A stretch of DNA of 64,000 nucleotides from Flavobacterium daemonense (GTDB lineage: Bacteria; Bacteroidota; Bacteroidia; Flavobacteriales; Flavobacteriaceae). The DNA is taken from NCBI RefSeq assembly GCF_007341385.1, contig NZ_VJYD01000003.1, positions 1-64,000 on the forward strand, written 5' to 3'. A program made the translations under genes and the position numbers. This document shows, piece after piece, positions 60,936 through 64,000 of the stretch. The notes beneath the pieces are model-generated. The model worked only from the letters and a program-made list of their open reading frames with translations. It was not told where the DNA came from and made no database searches. Positions within the stretch are counted from its first letter, which is position 1. Each line of letters starts with the position of its first letter.

Positions 60936-61235
60936 TTAAGCGAAAACTTCAAAATGTTCGACATTTTCTTCAAATTCTAAGAGAAACTGTTTGTCTTCGG
61001 GATAATATTTTGCTTTTTCAAAATCTTCTCCGGCAAAATTTTTAATGACTTCCAAGTTTTCCCAATAGGTTATTAGCGTGAAATGTCCTTCGTTATTTTT
61101 GATGTTTCTTAAAAAAGAAAGTTTTACAAATCCCGATGTTTTTTCATAATCTGGAATGGCTCTTTGGATCATAAATTCGGTGTAAACATCAAAATCCTCA
61201 ACTTTTGTTTTTCCGTGCCAGATTCTTGCGATCAT
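60936..61235 (-). CDS. Antibiotic biosynthesis monooxygenase (ABM) domain protein
   Basis: The 99-residue protein has the small ferredoxin-like ABM fold: MIARIWHGKTKVEDFDVYTEFM at the start (in part), VKLSFLRNIKNNEGHFTLITYWENLEVIKNF (in part), and FLLEFEENVEHFEVF at the end. Despite the name, most members have other or unknown roles such as small-molecule oxidation or haem handling. Between nhaA (10 bp) and the cytochrome c gene (12 bp) on the same strand. Confidence 0.85.
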   Translation of the reverse strand: MIARIWHGKTKVEDFDVYTEFMIQRAIPDYEKTSGFVKLSFLRNIKNNEGHFTLITYWENLEVIKNFAGEDFEKAKYYPEDKQFLLEFEENVEHFEVFA

Positions 61236-61245
61236 AATTTTAAAT

Positions 61246-62382
61246 TTATTTTTTATTCAAAATGTATTTTAAAAACACGAATCCAAAAAATCCAGAAAGC
61301 AGCGAAGCAATCAAAATTGCAATTTTAGAAAAAACGATTGTTTCAGGATCTTTGAAGGCTAAAATGGTAATGAAAATTGACATCGTAAAACCAATTCCGC
61401 CTAACATTCCGGCTCCTAAAAGATGCGGCCATTTCAAGTTTTTTGGCAAAGCACATAAACCTGCAGTTACGCCTATTGAAGAAAAAAGAACAATTCCTAA
61501 AGGTTTTCCTATAACCAAACCAAGAATTATTCCGAAAGTATTTGAATGATTCAAGCCTTCGTGCCAATCGTTTGTTATCGCAATACAAGTATTTGCAATG
61601 GCAAAAAGAGGCAATATGATAAAGGAAACGGGTTTGTGTAAAAAATGCTGCAGCTTATAAGAAGAAGTTTTTTCGCCACCATCTCCAAACGGAATTACAA
61701 AGGCCAAAATAACACCCGTAATTGTTGCGTGTACGCCAGAATTCAACATAAAATACCACATTATAGCGCCACCAATTAAATACGGAATAATGTTGTTGAC
61801 TTTCATTCGGTTCAGAATAAAAAGCAAGCCCCAAATTCCAAGTGTAATTGCCAGATTTACGAATGCAATTGATGTGGTATAAAAAACTGCAATAACAATT
61901 ATAGCACCCAAATCATCAATTACGGCCAGAGCGGTTAAAAATACTTTTAATGATGACGAAACTCTTTTTCCTAAAAGCGATAAAATCCCGATTGCAAAAG
62001 CAATATCAGTCGCCATCGGAATTCCAGCGCCATTTTGAGTGGGAGTGCCAAAATTTAATGCAAGGAAAATCGCTGCCGGGACTAACATTCCGCCGAGTGC
62101 AGCCATTATTGGCAACGAAGCATTTTTTATGTTAGATAATTCGCCGTGATAAATTTCTCTCTCTAATTCTAAACCAATCAATAAAAAGAAAATAGTCATC
62201 AATCCGTCATTTATCCAATGTGTGATCGAATGTCCTCCCAAATCTTTCTCCCAAAAAGCAACATATTCAGCCGAATAAGCAGAATTTGCTAAATACAAAG
62301 AACAGATCGTTACAAACAACAAAAGCAGTCCTCCAGATTTTTCGTTATTAAAGAAAGAATTAAAAGTTTTGGTTAATTTCAT
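61246..62382 (-). CDS. nhaA: Na+/H+ antiporter NhaA
   Basis: The 378-residue inner-membrane antiporter exports Na+ in exchange for H+. It has about twelve helices. MATDIAFAIGILSLLGKRV holds the Asp of the ion path (the DIAFA motif), and VIDDLGAIIVIAVFYT has the Asp pair of the binding site. FFLLIGLELEREI and GGIGFTMSIFITILAF are also diagnostic. First gene of the group nhaA-ABM-cytochrome c. Confidence 0.96.
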   Translation of the reverse strand: MKLTKTFNSFFNNEKSGGLLLLFVTICSLYLANSAYSAEYVAFWEKDLGGHSITHWINDGLMTIFFLLIGLELEREIYHGELSNIKNASLPIMAALGGMLVPAAIFLALNFGTPTQNGAGIPMATDIAFAIGILSLLGKRVSSSLKVFLTALAVIDDLGAIIVIAVFYTTSIAFVNLAITLGIWGLLFILNRMKVNNIIPYLIGGAIMWYFMLNSGVHATITGVILAFVIPFGDGGEKTSSYKLQHFLHKPVSFIILPLFAIANTCIAITNDWHEGLNHSNTFGIILGLVIGKPLGIVLFSSIGVTAGLCALPKNLKWPHLLGAGMLGGIGFTMSIFITILAFKDPETIVFSKIAILIASLLSGFFGFVFLKYILNKK

Positions 62383-62458
62383 TTTAGAAGGATTATGAAG
62401 ATTTAAAAGAAGAAAAAGCTTTCTTTGAGGCTTATATTTCCAAAGTTAAAAAATTTAA

Positions 62459-62483
62459 TCTCGCAAAGGCGCAAAGGCGCAAA
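62459..62483. repeat. CAAAG-periodic repeat upstream of nhaA
   Basis: CTCGCAAAGGCGCAAAGGCGCAAAG gives three CGCAAAG steps at 9 bp spacing, 77 bp before nhaA, in the orientation that reads CTTTGCG toward that gene. Confidence 0.75.
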
Positions 62484-62571
62484 GTTTTACTTATTGACTT
62501 CGGAAAAAAAGGTTGAGAATCTGCTCAAATCTGCATAATCTGCGTGAAAAAATCTTTATGATTCTGGTGAC

Positions 62572-62600
62572 TTGAAAAATTCAAATTAACCGTATTTTTG
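62572..62600 (+). promoter_or_regulatory. Bacteroidota-type promoter of the hydroxyacid dehydrogenase gene
   Basis: TTG (62572-62574), an 18 bp spacer and TATTTTTG (62593-62600) fit the TTG-N17-23-TANNTTTG consensus. The -7 element ends 21 bp before the ATG at 62622. Confidence 0.7.
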
Positions 62601-62621
62601 TACTATTAAAATTCAAAAGAA

Positions 62622-63584
62622 ATGAGTGTAAAAATTCTTCATATAGACAGTAACAATCCAATTCTTTGGAATCAATTGGAAGAAGCGGGTTTTGAAAACC
62701 ACGCCGATTTTAAATCTTCAAAAGAAGAAATCGAAGCCAAAATCAAGGATTATAACGGAATTGTAATTCGCAGCCGATTCAAGATTGATAAGACTTTTTT
62801 AGATAATGCAACAAACTTGCAATTCATTGCCAGAGTGGGTGCAGGTCTTGAAAGTATTGACTGTGAGTATGCTGAGAGCAAAGGAATTCATTTAATTGCA
62901 GCGCCTGAAGGGAATAGAAATGCAGTTGCAGAACATTCGCTGGGCGTAATATTGTCGCTTTTCAATAATTTGAATCAGGCTGACGCCGAGATTAAAGCCG
63001 GACATTGGAATCGTGAAAGCAATCGTGGTCATGAATTGGACGGAAAAACGGTCGGAATTATTGGCTATGGAAACATGGGGAAAGCTTTCGCCAAAAAACT
63101 TCGCGGTTTTGATGTTGAGGTTTTATTTTATGATATTCTTGAAAATATTGGCGATGAAAATGCCAAACAGGTTTCGTTGTCAGAACTTCAAAAAAGAGCC
63201 GATGTTTTGAGTCTTCATTTGCCTTGGACGCCACAAACAGACAAAATGGTCGACGCAGCTTTTATAAACGCATTTGCAAAGCCATTTTGGATCATAAACA
63301 CCTCGCGCGGTAAAAATATCGTCACAGCAGATTTAGTTGAAGCTATGAAGTCTAAAAAAGTTCTAGGTGCAGGTTTGGATGTTTTGGAGTATGAGAAATT
63401 ATCGTTTGAAACTTTGTTTCAGGATAAAAATACGCCAGAAGCATTTCAATATTTGCTTGAAGCCAAAAATGTTTTGTTGACGCCTCACATCGCTGGTTGG
63501 ACTTTTGAAAGCCATGAACGTTTGGCTCAGGTAATCGTCGATAAAATCAAAGCGGTTTATGCAGGCGGCGTTTTTAAAGCGTAA
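62622..63584 (+). CDS. D-2-hydroxyacid dehydrogenase (phosphoglycerate-dehydrogenase-like)
   Basis: The 320-residue NAD-dependent enzyme has the Rossmann motif GIIGYGNMG (Gly148, Gly150, Gly153) and catalytic residues Arg229 (INTSRGK), Glu256 (GLDVLEYE) and His289 (TPHIAGWT). It lacks the ACT domain of full SerA, so it may reduce 3-phosphohydroxypyruvate, glyoxylate/hydroxypyruvate or another 2-oxoacid. The SLGVILSLFNNLNQADAEI region is usual for the flavobacterial type. Own promoter. Confidence 0.92.
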   Translation: MSVKILHIDSNNPILWNQLEEAGFENHADFKSSKEEIEAKIKDYNGIVIRSRFKIDKTFLDNATNLQFIARVGAGLESIDCEYAESKGIHLIAAPEGNRNAVAEHSLGVILSLFNNLNQADAEIKAGHWNRESNRGHELDGKTVGIIGYGNMGKAFAKKLRGFDVEVLFYDILENIGDENAKQVSLSELQKRADVLSLHLPWTPQTDKMVDAAFINAFAKPFWIINTSRGKNIVTADLVEAMKSKKVLGAGLDVLEYEKLSFETLFQDKNTPEAFQYLLEAKNVLLTPHIAGWTFESHERLAQVIVDKIKAVYAGGVFKA

Positions 63585-63775
63585 TTTTTTGCAGGACTTT
63601 ACTTTATCTTAGTGTTATCGTAATTTTACGATAAGTATTTTCTGTAAATTTGACATCTTCGATTAGTTTTTAAAGTTATTTTTCGTTAATATTGTTATTG
63701 CATTTTTAACAATATTTTCGAAAAGGAGCCGCCGAAAATCCTTAAAAGAGTAGGTTTTAATTAATCGGATAAAAA

Positions 63776-64000
63776 ATGGAAAATACAAAGTACGAGGCTT
63801 GGAATACTCCGTCGCGCCCACGGGAAGAAAACAAAAAAATCTCAGCGGGAATTCTGGCTATTTTAGTTGGTGTTCTAGGAATTCATAAGTTTTATTTAGG
63901 CTATACAAAAGAAGGCATTATTCAGTTGCTTTTAGGCTTAATGTGTGGTGTTGGTGGTTTGATTGGTCTTATAGAAGGAATTATATACTTAACAAAAACA
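63776..64000 (+). CDS. TM2 domain protein, cut by the right edge
   Basis: The first 75 residues are present, from ATG at 63776. MENTKYEAWNTPSRPREENK is a hydrophilic start, then the TM2 signature: ISAGILAILVGVLGIHKFYL, GYTKEGIIQLLLGLMCGVGG and LIGLIEGIIYLTKT. Two membrane helices with the GxHKFYLG turn are clear. The family's role is unknown. A GC-rich AGGAGCCGCCG stretch lies about 48 bp upstream. The 3' end is outside the window. Confidence 0.88.
   Translation, partial: MENTKYEAWNTPSRPREENKKISAGILAILVGVLGIHKFYLGYTKEGIIQLLLGLMCGVGGLIGLIEGIIYLTKT

Noticed and set aside
1..64000. tRNA or rRNA genes
   Set aside because: I scanned spacers by eye for GTTCGANNC and cloverleaf-compatible arms and found none; a covariance search would be needed to exclude them fully.

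Overview
The window is chromosomal DNA from a member of the Bacteroidota, most likely a Flavobacterium. The support is: a gliding-motility lipoprotein gene (gldH) beside a PSP1-domain gene and a PBP1A gene; a repeat adhesin of the type exported by the type IX system; low GC with AT-rich spacers; Bacteroidota-type promoters (TTG, about 18-24 bp, TANNTTTG); and many small lipoproteins with the signal-Cys form usual in this phylum. I saw no rRNA, tRNA, CRISPR array, phage or insertion-sequence transposase. Genus assignment is an inference from gene content.

Left edge (1-3347): the 5' part of a large minus-strand surface adhesin. It has a signal peptide and an L-type-lectin-like domain, then a linker, then at least thirteen 51-residue (153 bp) Cys-containing repeats that run off the left edge. 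As read, the frame is broken three times. A 598 bp stretch of the array is repeated exactly 922 bp away.

3651-10344: an overlapping PSP1-gldH-PBP1A cluster, then the two subunits of a 3-oxoacid CoA-transferase (scoA, scoB) and an unidentified membrane protein.

10437-23766: mostly single housekeeping or repair genes: a beta-barrel-like protein, a metallophosphatase, DNA polymerase IV, a PAS protein, class I fumarase, a SpmA/SpmB-like membrane protein, an AlkZ-like winged-helix protein, a DnaQ-like exonuclease, an alkyltransferase, an SDR protein, a GNAT acetyltransferase, and a MetR-like regulator divergent from a rhodanese. An AT-rich two-gene accessory cassette (18096-19379) sits among them.

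23894-41934: a probable five-gene minus-strand operon (SRPBCC, TPR protein, M28 peptidase, zinc-ribbon protein, GNAT-nitrilase fusion), then ssb, DUF2461, a Lys/Cys-rich peptide, ferritin, two secreted paralogues flanking an OmpA protein, a chloramphenicol-acetyltransferase-like gene coupled to a HAD phosphatase, an EamA transporter, metG and a CDGSH protein.

41996-51707: accessory and envelope genes, including PhzF, YdeI-like, PrcB-like, DMP19-like, patatin, several lipoproteins, and an isochorismatase-like hydrolase with an MFS exporter.

51975-64000: a conserved plus-strand block (serS, lgt, TPR, DUF4286, an inserted nucleotidyltransferase pair, rsmA, mgtE, proC), a minus-strand group (cytochrome c, ABM protein, nhaA), a D-2-hydroxyacid dehydrogenase and a TM2 protein cut by the right edge.

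The spacers carry several families of short repeats: 70-130 bp imperfect palindromes with TTGTCA/TGACAA ends, runs of CAAAG/CTTTG at 7-9 bp intervals, and nested terminators built around TCCCGA/TCGGGA. These families, the nucleotidyltransferase pair and the AT-rich cassette are the parts least explained by known annotation.
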